DNA of 64,000 nt from Theobroma cacao (lineage: Eukaryota > Streptophyta > Magnoliopsida > Malvales > Malvaceae): the NCBI RefSeq assembly GCF_000208745.1, contig NC_030852.1:34456159-34520158 (forward strand). Reading direction: 5' to 3'. The position numbers and the translations under genes were made by a program. Below are positions 1 through 15,792 of this stretch, in pieces. Each line of letters opens with the position of its first letter. The first letter of the stretch is position 1. The notes under the pieces were generated by a model. It saw only the letters and a program-made list of their open reading frames with translations, was not told the DNA's origin and did not search any database.

Positions 1-3000
1 CAAAAAACGCATTTGTTCTGCTATAACGACTGGTCCGGCACGTGATTAATCATGAAATTAATTACCATACAGTGTCTTTTTCTCTGTTATTTGTTATACT
101 ACTTTATATATGAGATCATAAATTTATAACAATTAATCTAGTAGTAATTTTTAAGAGAATAAAGTTAATTATTGGGACACTGCCAAATCAACTTAGCAGT
201 TTTCTGTAAGAGATATAGAGGAAAATGCAATAGACAAGTTGTTGAGAACAGACATAAATAGGACAAATCATAAAGTTTCAGTTCTTTTTTTTAAAATTAT
301 TTAAAAGTAAGAATTACTAGAAGCTAAAAGCTTTGGAAACAAACCATTAAACTATAGGACAAGCAATTATGATATTTAATTTTGGATTTCTTTCATAATT
401 CTAGTGCTAACACTAAAAGAAAAAAGGGTTAATAGCAATAAATCATAATGCCATATGGGGTTAGCCATCTTGAGGTGAGTTATTTTATCCGTTTTTCTCT
501 TACTTCACTTCATCCGTTAAAGGTACTTTTTCACCCAATAAAAAATATAGAAGTAGTTGACAGTTATCGCGCTTTTGTAACGGTAACGGAAACTAAAAGT
601 AATATTTTATTGCGGACGCAGAGATGCAAAGTAATATTTTATTTAGGATGACACGTCAAATTTATATATCTGTGTTTTTAATTTGATTACAAACAGTCAA
701 AAAAATAAAAATCTCTCATGTCTTAATGATTTCCCACAAACGATCTTATTCCTAATTTCTTGCCACGATTATCGATTCATCAACCTCATGATTAAAAACA
801 AATCAACGCTCTCCATCATAACGCTGTCATGGTCTTATTGTTTTATGGAGAGTTTGGAAGTGGCTAGGCCGGCTGAATCTCACGACTTCATATTGAAAAG
901 TAGCCAAATGGATGGTACTGCTGCTTACATTATTTAAATAATCACTTTTTAAGGAAAAAACATGGTTATCCTCATAAATTATATATATAGTTCAAGAGAC
1001 AGTGGCGTGGTCATAACTCTGCAAACATGTTGACTTTAGACAAATATCTCATCTGATTTGTGTCATACTATGATGCTTTAGATTAGATTGAGAGCCCATT
1101 AATTATACATTTGGCCCAAAAATCAAACAAAAACTTTTATTTTTTAATTCAAACTTTGGGAATATTGAGCACGTTACCTTATTAACAATGACCCAAATAC
1201 ATGAAAACTGATCAATAATTTGTTTCATTTAGTTTTGACCATGAATTATGTGTAAACCTTAAAAGTTGAATTTATAATTAAATTACTTTGAAAAAGAGTT
1301 AATAATATTATAGTTTGTTTTTGAGAGTGGGGTTTGGGAGGATAAACTATGATGGGAATAATCTCCAATTATCATAATTAGAAAAATATTTTAATTTCAT
1401 AATTCTAGATGTTAATTTAATTTAATTAACTTGTTTAGCTAAAGAGCTTAAATGGGGACAAGAAACTAAAATTAATTTTTGGGCCACCATACGAATGAGT
1501 TAAATAAAAGATTAAAGGCCCACAAAACACTTCAAAGTCACCAACTAAATAGTAAATGGTGCCCCGTATACTTTAACAATAATTGGCCAAATCCATGACA
1601 CATCAAATCTACAGAAAATCCGCGCCGTCTAAATTGCCAGCTAAGCCCCCTTCTTGTGGGGACACAACTGAAAATCTATCAATCATAAATATATTAGGTA
1701 CAGAAAGCTGAGGTGACGGCCGGCGAAGAGTTTTTGGTGGGAGACCGTAAAAACTGTTAGAAGATCAATCGGCTAAATGAAAGTGTGATCGTGCAGACGC
1801 GTAGTAGGGAATCAAAGCGGAGGAAAAAGGGGGGCCTTGGGTCCCATGAAATGACGCGGTCAAAGATACATGCTTCTCTTGGCCTTTTCTTTTTTTAATA
1901 TTTTATTTTGAAGTAGTTTTTAATTTTCCCTTTTGGGTATTCGACACTGGAGACCAGGCCCCGGGGGGCCTAGACTTCGTCTATCTGGCGCAGAATATCT
2001 ACGCGTCCCACGCCGCGATCAACTTGCTCCAATTTGTCACTGAATCAGCAACTCCTTCAAATTATGGCCCTTCACTTCGGCCTAAAACTACCAAATTGCC
2101 ACCGTATTTTAATGGCTGTCTATTTATGCTGCGTCTCGCTTAACTGGTCTCTTGTTTAAAGCTAGCATGTGAAATTCATGGTGTCATGAAAAAAGTGGAC
2201 AACAGTAAATAAAAATTATTTAAAATTTTAAGCGTTGAATTTATATCATAAAAATTGTTTAATTTATTACTTCAAATTAAATTTTGATAATTTTCTTTGT
2301 TATGAACAAAATCTATAATTTTCTTTTAAAAGATTTTAGAATCAATATGCGAATTAAAAAGAAGATGGAACTAAATAATGTTAATTAAGGCACAAGAGTA
2401 ATGAAAGCAGTTAGTAATTTTCAAAATAATTGTCGTTACTTGAATTTGTTGTAGTTTTTTTAATTAAATGATTTTGAAAATAACTAACTTGATTAAAATG
2501 TTGAAAATTTTCAATATAATGCCTATCAACACTTTTTTTTTTTGAAAAGTACCGATCAACACTTTTAATAAGAGAAAAAATACATATTCACTTTTCATTA
2601 AAAAAATTTATGTACCACAACCATAATAAATAATTAAAGTTGTATATCCATGGTTTATTTCTATTTTTCCTTTTGATTTACTTGGATTGAATATAATTTG
2701 AAAGGAAATATAAATCATATTGTATATCATTATTATAAAGTCAGAATAGTGAAAATTTGATGTAATTATATACAAGAAAATTTTGCTTATTAATAATTGG
2801 TCGAGAAGTGTATCTTCTCCACTACTTAAAATAATAGAAATATCTACTATTTCATTCTAAAATAATACATGTACTTCCAATTAAATCTAAGACCAATATT
2901 TGTTCAAATTATTTTTTTAATAAATTCTCATTCATCTTCCCTCTCAATTCAAGGTCATTAAAATCTTCATATTTTTAAAATTAGTGCTATTTACTTCAAC

Positions 3001-3598
3001 ATGTTTCAATATTTTAACTATTTTGTATAAAAAATAGTACTTATTAAGATTGAGTTTATGAATTATTTCTTAAAAAGTTTACGAACTCATAAAAAAATTG
3101 TTAAAGTTGAATGGATGTATTGTTGTTATCAATAATTAAAGCAAAACAAATCTAAAATAAATTGTATTTTTTACCTTTTTACATCTTATACTATCCGAAA
3201 CATTTTATGGTTGAGTTTTCATAACAAATTAAGAAAATAATCATATAAGTTATAGTTATATCGTGTAAATTTCTTAAAAGAAAAAAATAGTCCAGTTCTA
3301 GATACATATAGTTGATCAAGCTGCAGGGAAAGTGAAGAACATTAAACCCAAATTATTATTTTAATGCAAAAACCATAGAGGTTATTAATTTGGCAGTAAT
3401 TTTTAACTAAAATTGGGAGCATGAGTGCATAACACCTAGAAAAACTATCGAAATGTTGTAGATAAAATTTTCCAAGAAATGGGGGCACAACGGGAAACAA
3501 AAATAAACACCACTGGCATAGTGCCGAGTCAGCGTCCAAAAGAAGGAAGAAGAAGCGGTCTCTTCCCCGACAATTTATTTCCATGGATATCGCTCCCG
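1..3598. other. AT-rich intergenic DNA upstream of ROH1
   Basis: No frame here gives a protein I recognise; open stretches are short and low in complexity. Most of it is very AT-rich. The part from about 1610 to 2160 is clearly richer in GC and includes a run near 1960-1970 made of C followed by G; I see no coding sense in it. The last few hundred bases are the promoter side of the ROH1 gene. Confidence 0.6.
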
Positions 3599-3605
3599 TA
3601 TATAA
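3599..3605 (+). promoter_or_regulatory. Probable TATA box of the ROH1-like gene
   Basis: TATATAA lies 163 bases before the ATG and is followed by a C/T-rich stretch (about 3607-3750), as is usual for plant leaders. This would place transcription start near 3630 and give a leader of about 140 bases. The placement is inferred from sequence only. Confidence 0.5.
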
Positions 3606-3767
3606 CTCCCCAACCCTCCTTCCTTTTTTATCCTAACACACCACCCCTTTCTTACCTTTTCCCTTCCCGTTTCCACGCATTTCCATCCCTTTCCTTTTCC
3701 TCCCCCTCTTCAATCTCTCATTGTTTTTCTTTCTCTCCAAGGATTTCCCAAAAATTTTCCAACAGAA

Positions 3768-4934
3768 ATGCCGGCAACCGAGTACCCAGGCTCCTTCTTG
3801 GGGCGAATCAGCATCAGGCGGAACCAAGTCATCGCCATGGATGGTAACCACGAGCAGGAGCTTGAAGACCTAGAGCTCTTCCAAAAGCACGTTTCTGATC
3901 GCTTCACCGAACTCTTATCTCCTCCGGATGACGCCCCTGTTGAGGCTCCTCTGTCAATTTCCTGGCTTCGCAAACTCCTCGACGTGTTTCTTTGCTGTGA
4001 AGCCGAATTCAAGGCTATTCTTTTGATGGGCCGTGACCCGTCTCAGATCTCCAAACCGCCTCTCGATCGCTTGATTCCTGAACTTCTTGACCGGGCCGTG
4101 AAGGCTTTGGACGTTTGTAATGCGGTTACCAACGGGGTTGATTCCGTTAGACATTGTCAGAGACTGGCGGAGATTGCCGTTTCGGCTTTGGACCAAAAAC
4201 CAATCGGGGACGGACAAGCGAGAAGAGCTAGAAAGGCCTTGAATTCGCTGATGTCAGCAATGAACCTTGACGAGAAAGAAGGCGGCAGTACTAAAACGAC
4301 GGAGAGGAGCTGGTCGTTTGGTCGCCGAGGTGGTAATAAAGATCGAGCCCCGGGGCAATTCAGGTCACTTTCTTGGCAGGTGGCCACGAATTGGTCAGCC
4401 GCGAAACAGATTCAGGCCATGACTACCAATCTCGTTGCGCCACGTGGAGGTGAGGCTTCCGGTTTGGCTTCCCCGGTTTATATAATGAGTGTGGTTATGG
4501 TTTTTGTTATGTGGGCATTGGTGGCTGCGATACCTTGTCAAGAGAGGAGCGGTTTGGCTACGCATTTTCCGGTTCCGAAGCAATTGAGCTGGGCCCATAG
4601 CATGATTGGGTTGCAGGAGAAGATTGGTGATGAGTGGAAGAAGAAGGAGAAGAAAGGGATGGCCGGGTTGTTAGAGGAGATGCAGAAAATGGAGAAACTC
4701 GGTCAGAGTTTGATAGAGTTTACGGATTCATTTCAGTTTCCTGGAGAGACAGAGAAATTGGAGGAAGCGGCTGCACAGGTTGCGGAATTAGCGGAGACTT
4801 GTCGGAGAATGGAGGAAGGATTGGTGCCTTTGCAGATGCAGATTAGGGAAGTGTTTCATAGGATTGTAAGAAGCAGAACTGAGTTTCTTGATGTGTTGGA
4901 CCAAGGTGGGAAATCATCGGCGCCACTCGTGTAA
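3768..4934 (+). CDS. ROH1: ROH1-like protein (DUF793 / BYPASS1-related family)
   Basis: Intronless gene for 388 residues. The N-terminal stretch MPATEYPGSFLGRISIRRNQ is the hallmark start of the plant ROH1 (DUF793) family, and this ATG is the first after a plausible TATA box and leader. The body is mostly helical. A hydrophobic segment at about residues 236-257 (starting PVYIMSVVMVFVMW) looks like a membrane span, and the C-terminal third is acidic and helix-forming (about 280-375). In Arabidopsis ROH1 binds EXO70 subunits of the exocyst and affects secretion of seed-coat mucilage; that role is taken over by family membership. A second in-frame ATG at residue 24 is less likely as start because the conserved N-terminus lies before it. 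Length is close to the Arabidopsis protein. Confidence 0.9.
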   Translation: MPATEYPGSFLGRISIRRNQVIAMDGNHEQELEDLELFQKHVSDRFTELLSPPDDAPVEAPLSISWLRKLLDVFLCCEAEFKAILLMGRDPSQISKPPLDRLIPELLDRAVKALDVCNAVTNGVDSVRHCQRLAEIAVSALDQKPIGDGQARRARKALNSLMSAMNLDEKEGGSTKTTERSWSFGRRGGNKDRAPGQFRSLSWQVATNWSAAKQIQAMTTNLVAPRGGEASGLASPVYIMSVVMVFVMWALVAAIPCQERSGLATHFPVPKQLSWAHSMIGLQEKIGDEWKKKEKKGMAGLLEEMQKMEKLGQSLIEFTDSFQFPGETEKLEEAAAQVAELAETCRRMEEGLVPLQMQIREVFHRIVRSRTEFLDVLDQGGKSSAPLV

Positions 4935-7138
4935 CTATGTTTGTGCATTTCTGTCAGTTGGTCTGACAGGCACTTGAAGTTTACAAAATTTTGAAGGTAA
5001 TGGTTTGATCTTCCTAGGTTCAGTTTTCTTCATGGATGTCCCCGTCTATTTTGGCCCATGAAGATGGAGACAGATGAACCTGCAAGATATGGGGTTTTTT
5101 CTTTTAATTTTATTTACCAGAGTCTTCAGCCACTGAGGTTTTGGTGAAGCAAGCATTTCCTGTGTGAAATGCATCCCTGTTTCCTTCTAGTTTTGGCCTT
5201 TTGTTTAATATGTTAACTTTTATTTGATTTGAGTACAGAAGCTTTTCTTTTCAGGAAAATGTAAATACTCAAACTACTAGTATAACATTTTGTATTTGAA
5301 GGAGGAAGTGAGAGTTTCTCACTTTGCAGAAAGTAAATGTATGCCGTACGCTCTTCTTGCCCTAGTTTTTTTTGTCATGTCTCAGTTTTCTGATTGCAAT
5401 TATGTGCCTTTAATTGGCTGCCTTAGCACGTCAAGCATCTTTCCAAAGTTGTCAACTTGGAACCTGGAAGCAGAATTGGGCAAGGCAATTCACTTGATTG
5501 GATGTTATTACAGATAAATATAAAAATTCCGATATTCATAGTGATGAGTTCCAGTTGGACATTGGGAACCATTTAAACAGAAGAAAACAAAACCTGAGCC
5601 AGGGTTGTCGAATGGAGGATAGCAACAGCTGTTTGTTTGACAATTGTTCGATTCCAACTCGGAAGGTGCGGTGGAATCTATTGAACCTGTGTGTATGATT
5701 TTCTAACTTTATGCAGCATTTTCAACCCAGAAAAATTTGCTCATCAACTTAGTCTGATATGAATCACTAGATGGATAATTTGGACCCCAACACCGGGACA
5801 TATGGAAAAACGTATAGAGATAGAGGACTACCATTGAGTTCAAAGCTTTGAAACTCAGATTAGTCCAGCCATCCAGGTCCTTAATGGAAGATAAAGACTA
5901 GCTTAGCTTTTCCACTTTTCTGCTTACTGAATTTAGCTTCAACGTTCACTGAAATAACATCAAAAAGTACAAAAGTCAGTAGTGACTGCATCGCTGTCAG
6001 ATGAGTGATTAAGAACCCGAGATGGATCTCCTTTAGCCATGACCCATTCTCCATGCTTGGAATAAAAAGGTAGTGGTTGATGGGGTGCCATAAACTACAA
6101 GTAATTAACCGCTGAAAGCTTGCTTAATGAGAGTTAACAATCCTGATTGGCAAATATGGATACCACGTTTAAACACTTTTAATTTAAAGTAATGGAAGGA
6201 ACTTCTCTATAGTTGATTGGGCAAGTCGTACTAACATTTCTGCGTCAATTTTAGGCAAATGCAGTCTCCCAAATTTCATGTACATATGCAACAAGCTTGC
6301 TCAAGTCAAAGACTAACTCTTGACGTGTATACCCTTTCCAATTAATATTGATTGGGTGGTCCAATTTTCCACTAGGATCGGATATGCGTTCCCCTCACAA
6401 ATGCAATGTCAATGCTAACTATTGTCGCTTGGAATTTGTCCAATGCTTTCATCTCTATTTTTTTTCCTGTCTCAAACACATATTAGCGCTAGTACAAATG
6501 TTCAAATTCTTCTTTTTCTTGTAATAAAAAGACTGCTCTCAATAAATTTTTGTGGTTTAATATTTTAAAAACCTTTTAAATTATTTAAAAATATTTAAAT
6601 ATTTTTTATTATTTTATTAATTTAATTAAAATAAAAAATATAAAGATTTAATTGAATGTAATAAAAAATAATTTATTTAAAATTTTTAAAATAATTTAAA
6701 AGCTCTTTTCAGATATTATATTAATTTTTAATTAATTTTTCATCTGTGAAAAAAATTAAAGAAAAAGGTTTTTCAAGTCTCCTGGCTACCCAAATCAAAT
6801 GAGCACATGCTTTGTCAATTTTTAATTGATTTTTTAAACGTTGGAAAAAATACCAAAAAACTGAAAGCCGAATTTTACCGAATAAGACGACATCGTTGCA
6901 AGTCTGCTGGTTCCCTAAAATAAAATAAGCACAGACCTCGAATGGCGACATGCCACAAAATTACACCAACTGGCCACTCTTCGCTGAACAGTTGCCCTTT
7001 TGTCAAAGATCTCTGGCGCTGTCCCATCCTTAAACGGCCTAAACCAATCCAAATTGCCATGCCCCTTGGCCCTCTTCTAGGGCCAGAGCAGCCTCAATAA
7101 TTAAATTATTATTCACCTCTCACTCACTACAAAATAAC
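4935..7138. other. Spacer between ROH1-like gene and MDHAR
   Basis: It begins with the untranslated 3' part of the ROH1-like gene; no clear end signal can be fixed. The open frames at 5290-5698 have no recognisable product. A small AT-rich inverted-repeat element sits at about 6560-6710. The last 100 bases hold the leader of the MDHAR gene. Confidence 0.55.
6560..6710. mobile_element. Small AT-rich terminal-inverted-repeat element (MITE-like), copy A
   Basis: The first ~60 bases (from about 6568, CCTTTTAAATTATTTAAA) reappear as the reverse complement of the last ~60 bases (ending near 6703), so the whole segment can fold on itself. The same arm sequence occurs at 12850-13217 and 44270-44700. 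It has no coding capacity. Exact ends and target-site duplications cannot be fixed because the flanks are AT-rich. Confidence 0.45.
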
Positions 7139-11878
<4,740 letters not shown>

Positions 11879-12849
11879 TTGCACGCAGAACCTCTCTGAG
11901 AAGTGCTGATCTCTGCACATAACCATCTTACAGTTACCTTCTTCAATATCCTTAAAGCAAGGGAATCATTCCTCCTAATAATATCTCGGAACCTTTCCCA
12001 TTATTTCATGAACTAATTGTTTGAAACTAAGCATGACGGAAAGGTATAAAGTCTATTTTGATATGCACTAGAAATTTTGGTAGATGAAACTGCTTCTGGG
12101 CGGTTGAGGATCCAATAATAACTAAATGAGTTCCTTGGTTCGTAATATAGGGACTTTCCTGTTAACATCCTGATGTTTCAGACCAGGTAGTGGAAATGAA
12201 TGCGGCTCCCAAGCATTGCTGTTCGGCTTAAATTGGTGGCCATTGCCGGATTTGGGCTGGCTACGCCACCTCCTTCGTACCTCCTAAATCTGTACTCTCG
12301 GAAGCCTATCCTTGTCTTCTTCCTGCTTAGATGTTACCCATGATTTTTGGCTCATCACAAGCATCACACACCCACACGATGCCGCAGTATATAAAAAGGA
12401 GAAACTTACTATTATTATACTCTGTCGACAATTAATCTGAATTTACTGAATAAAAAAGTTTAGTTTTTAACATTAAATGAAATTAAAAAATTAACAAATA
12501 AAAATGTTCTCTCAATATAAACTCAATCACGCACTTATATATCATAATGAATATAATTAATTCCATCAGATAAATAAATTAGCAATTATAATTTTGTAAC
12601 AAGTGATTTTTGTATTTATATTTGCATAACATAAATAATTATTAATTAAGGGTTAACACTACTTGAGGTATTGCCAAACTAGTTAATATGTTTTTAAATT
12701 TTAGTTGAACTAAAATTTATTAAAGTATTATTACACATAAAATACTCAAATAAAGAAAAAAAAATACACTTAGAAGTGTTGACTGAATTGAATTTAGACA
12801 TAGATCATCATAATTAATAATCTTTATTTATAAATAATTGGTGATACTT

Positions 12850-13217
12850 AAAAAATTTTCTCAACTATCAAAACATTTTTAAATTAATTTTTAATTTTTT
12901 TATTACATTCAATCAATTAAATAAATTTTTATAACTCACAGTTAATTAATTATTGTTAATTAAAATATTATTTATTATTTTATGTAACATATATTATAAT
13001 AAATGATAACGTGACATGTTGATATAGTATGATGACAAGGTCATGTGGTATTTTTTACTCTCTATATCAATGTCATGTAAATATAAAATAACATATGATA
13101 TTTTAATTAATCACAATTAATCAATTGTCCATTATAAGCACAAAAACTTGATTTAACATAATAAAAAATAAAAATTTATTTAAAATTTTTAATTAATTTA
13201 AAAAATTTTAAAACATT
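12850..13217. mobile_element. AT-rich terminal-inverted-repeat element (MITE-like), copy B
   Basis: About 370 bases. The left arm (TTTTTAAATTAATTTTTAAT near 12885, followed by TTATTACATTCAAT) is mirrored as reverse complement by the right arm (AAAAATTTATTTAAAATTTT near 13167-13190). The arms match those of copy A at 6560 and copy C at 44270. No protein is encoded. Ends are approximate. Confidence 0.45.
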
Positions 13218-13243
13218 ATATATATATATATATATATATATAT
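13216..13243. repeat. (TA)n microsatellite
   Basis: An uninterrupted run of about 13 TA units abutting the right arm of the neighbouring inverted-repeat element. Microsatellites at element ends are common. Confidence 0.9.
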
Positions 13244-14514
13244 TCTTTTTCCTAATGTAAAAAGGAAATAGATTGCTTTTTGAGTTATTAGCTGCGAAAC
13301 CTTATATGACGTAGCCATGAAATTTTGTATTAGTTGAGCAGCCAAATGGAAAGAGAGTTGTAAATTATAAGAAACCCGCCAACGTTTCTGACATAAGATT
13401 TGAGTCATAGCTTGAATCATATCTTATTAAAAACAATAATAAAAAGAATAATAGATGATGTAAAAAGTAGTACAGTACAATCAATCAGTCCAAACATTAC
13501 CCAATTAAAGCAAACAGTTGTGATTGGAGGACAGTGCTTTGGGTAATCATGAAAGAGATTCCCCATGTTTGTAATTTACATGTTAAATGATTTGTTTTAG
13601 CAACAAAAAAAAAAAAGAAAAGAAAAGGAAGAATAGTGGTCGGATATTAAGCCACAAATCAACATCATCTCCCTCAACATCCACTACAGCTATGGAAAAT
13701 GAACGGAGGAAGACTCCGGATATCTTTGCCGTCCTTGACTAAATTATGGACTAAACTAGCAATAAAAAATGGTTAATCTCACATTAAATTAACTCTTTCT
13801 TTGTAAATCAAGTCATGGACTCGATTCACATATAACATCATGCAAGACAATATCTCTTTGGATTATCCCCACACCCCTTGCATTTTCGTATAATTTAGAC
13901 TTTAATATTTACTTTTTCATGTAAGGAAAAAGCGACTGATCATTGATGCTAGAAATAGCATGCTTTAACATCTTTACATACACAAAAAAAAAAAAAGGAA
14001 AAAAAATCCCAGATTTATCAAGAACAGAGAAAAGTCCATTGACTTGCTCCATAAGTTTCAAGACTACAACGATGAATTGGTTCCTTGTTAGACAAGGCTA
14101 AGTTCCTGCTCCTTTTCCAAATATTTGTTTGTTTGATGACTGTTCTTGGCAGTTTTGTTAAACCTGGTAGATACCTGGTAAATCATTATTCCTACTCTTG
14201 TTCCTTCTGTTGCACAGTTTTTCTTCTTAAAATTTGTATCATGTAATAAATTTTATATTCTTTGTTTTTTTTTTTTTTAACGTATGAAGTAATTATTAGT
14301 TAAAATAAGAATTAAATGATAAAAATAAAAGAATATTGGAAATACAAAAATTTCCCCTTGAGGGGGTCCATAAATAAGGGTAGTCCAACCTTTCATGGTT
14401 TCTTAGTAAAGGAAACGGTCAGAATTCTACTTCTTGGCACGCTTTTTTTTTTTTTTTTTGTGGACCGGGGACGAATTGTTGTTTCCAGCCCTGTTCCTTT
14501 TTGTTACTTACTAT

Positions 14515-14525
14515 CTATATATTAA
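14515..14525 (+). promoter_or_regulatory. Probable TATA box of the HIPP gene
   Basis: CTATATATTAA stands about 115 bases before the start codon and is followed by a C/T-rich leader. No other good TATA candidate lies nearer. Confidence 0.45.
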
Positions 14526-14637
14526 TATTCCTCTTCCTTTCAATCTTGCAATTTGCGTGTGTTTTGGGTCTAATCATTGTTATTGTTTTTGTAATTAGTC
14601 TGTTGAAGTCTTGGTCGCAGCTTAAGTCTGAACAACT

Positions 14638-15586
14638 ATGAAGGTGAAGTTTCCTTCCCCTTAATCTATTCACCTCTCGGTTTCTTGGCAAGAGAATGAA
14701 TCTTTCTTCACCAATTACCTTCTAACATCATTCATCTTTTGTTTATTACTTTTTATCTGCTATTTGCTGGTCTTAATGGAATAGAATAATAAACAATCTC
14801 TGCTTTGTTTCTCTCTATTTTCTTCCTTGTGTTTATAAAGATGGGTTTTTCATGCTTTCTTTCTTCTTTTTTTTTTAAAGTTTCTTCTGCTAATTTCGAG
14901 GCCAATTTTTTATGGGTTATTTGCTTTGCTTTTTCTCATCAACTCAAGTGCTGTATTATGTTGGCTGTGGCTCTAGATACTGTTGGTTTTTCACTTTTTG
15001 AGTTGAAAGGCACAAAGTTTTCTTTCTATTATGGAGCGGGACAGAGACGCTTTCTTGTCTCTCACTTGACAGCCACTTATCTTTTATCGTTCTTTTCTTA
15101 CAGAAAGTTGTCTTGAAATTGGATTTACATGATGACAAAGGGAAACAGAAAGCCATGAAAGCAGTTTCTGGTCTATCAGGTAGTTAATCTAATCATCTGT
15201 TCTGTTCATCAGATGAGTTTTGTTGGCAATTGCTTGTCTTTATTAATATACATGTTTTCTATGTTCTGTAATGTTTTTCAGGGATTGATTCTATTGCCAT
15301 GGACATGAAAGATAAGAAACTTACAGTGATTGGCGATGTTGACCCTGTTGACGTGGTCAGCAAGTTAAGAAAACAATGGTACACAGAGATTGTAACGGTA
15401 GGACCGGCGAAAGAAGAGAAGAAAGATGGAGGTAAGAAAGATGAAGGCAAGAAGGATGATAAAAAGAAACAAAGTGATCAGATTGATGAGCTTGTTAAGG
15501 CCTACAAGGCCTATAATCCTTACATGACTACACATTACCGGGTGGTGAGTGCAGAAGAAAATCCGAATGCTTGTGTTATCTGCTAA
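14638..15586 (+). CDS. HIPP: Heavy-metal-associated isoprenylated plant protein (HIPP), HMA domain without CxxC
   Basis: Three coding exons: 14638-14643 (only ATGAAG), 15104-15179 and 15282-15586; 128 residues. The beginning [20 protein letters not shown] and the segment up to about residue 70 have the beta-alpha-beta-beta-alpha-beta pattern of the HMA fold. A Lys/Asp/Gly-rich linker follows (about 71-91). The C-terminus CVIC is a CaaX box for prenylation, so the protein probably sits at a membrane. The metal-binding Met-x-Cys-x-x-Cys loop of classical HMA domains is replaced by LDLHDDKGK, so copper or zinc binding by that loop is unlikely; many plant HIPP relatives share this loss and are thought to act through protein contacts. 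The six-base first coding exon is required to give the conserved start and fits perfect GT and AG signals. Confidence 0.9.
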
Positions 15587-15786
15587 ATTCGAGACCCCTG
15601 AAGAACAAACAGAGGATTTGGAACATTTCCATGCGCCAGTGAATGAACTTTGAAGCGTTCAAAGCCCCGCTTGGAGACCAACCCAGAAAAGGGTTTTCCA
15701 GTCCTACGCATAGTTTGATAATTACAAGGATTGGTATTTTACTGTTGTTCTCTATAGAACATGTTGTAAAAAGTGTAGAGAAAATG

Positions 15787-15792
15787 AATAAA
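15787..15792 (+). terminator. Poly(A) signal of the HIPP gene
   Basis: AATAAA about 200 bases after the stop codon, in a U-rich context, is the best candidate for the near-upstream cleavage signal. Confidence 0.55.

Larger units (their letters stand above)
11879..14514. other. Spacer between MDHAR and the HIPP gene
   Basis: The first ~300 bases are 3' untranslated sequence. A GC-richer piece at about 12190-12350 has short open reading but no recognisable family. From 12400 on the DNA is very AT-rich and includes an inverted-repeat element (12850-13217) and a TA repeat. No RNA gene was seen. Confidence 0.55.

Noticed and set aside
448..937. Two short open frames at the left edge
   Set aside because: Composition and length are what AT-rich DNA gives by chance, and no domain or splice pattern supports them.
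5640..5665. Piece resembling a tRNA T-loop (GTTCGATTCC)
   Set aside because: No matching acceptor stem or anticodon arm can be drawn around it.
5290..5698. Open frames after the ROH1-like gene
   Set aside because: They lie in the probable 3' untranslated region and the products resemble nothing known.
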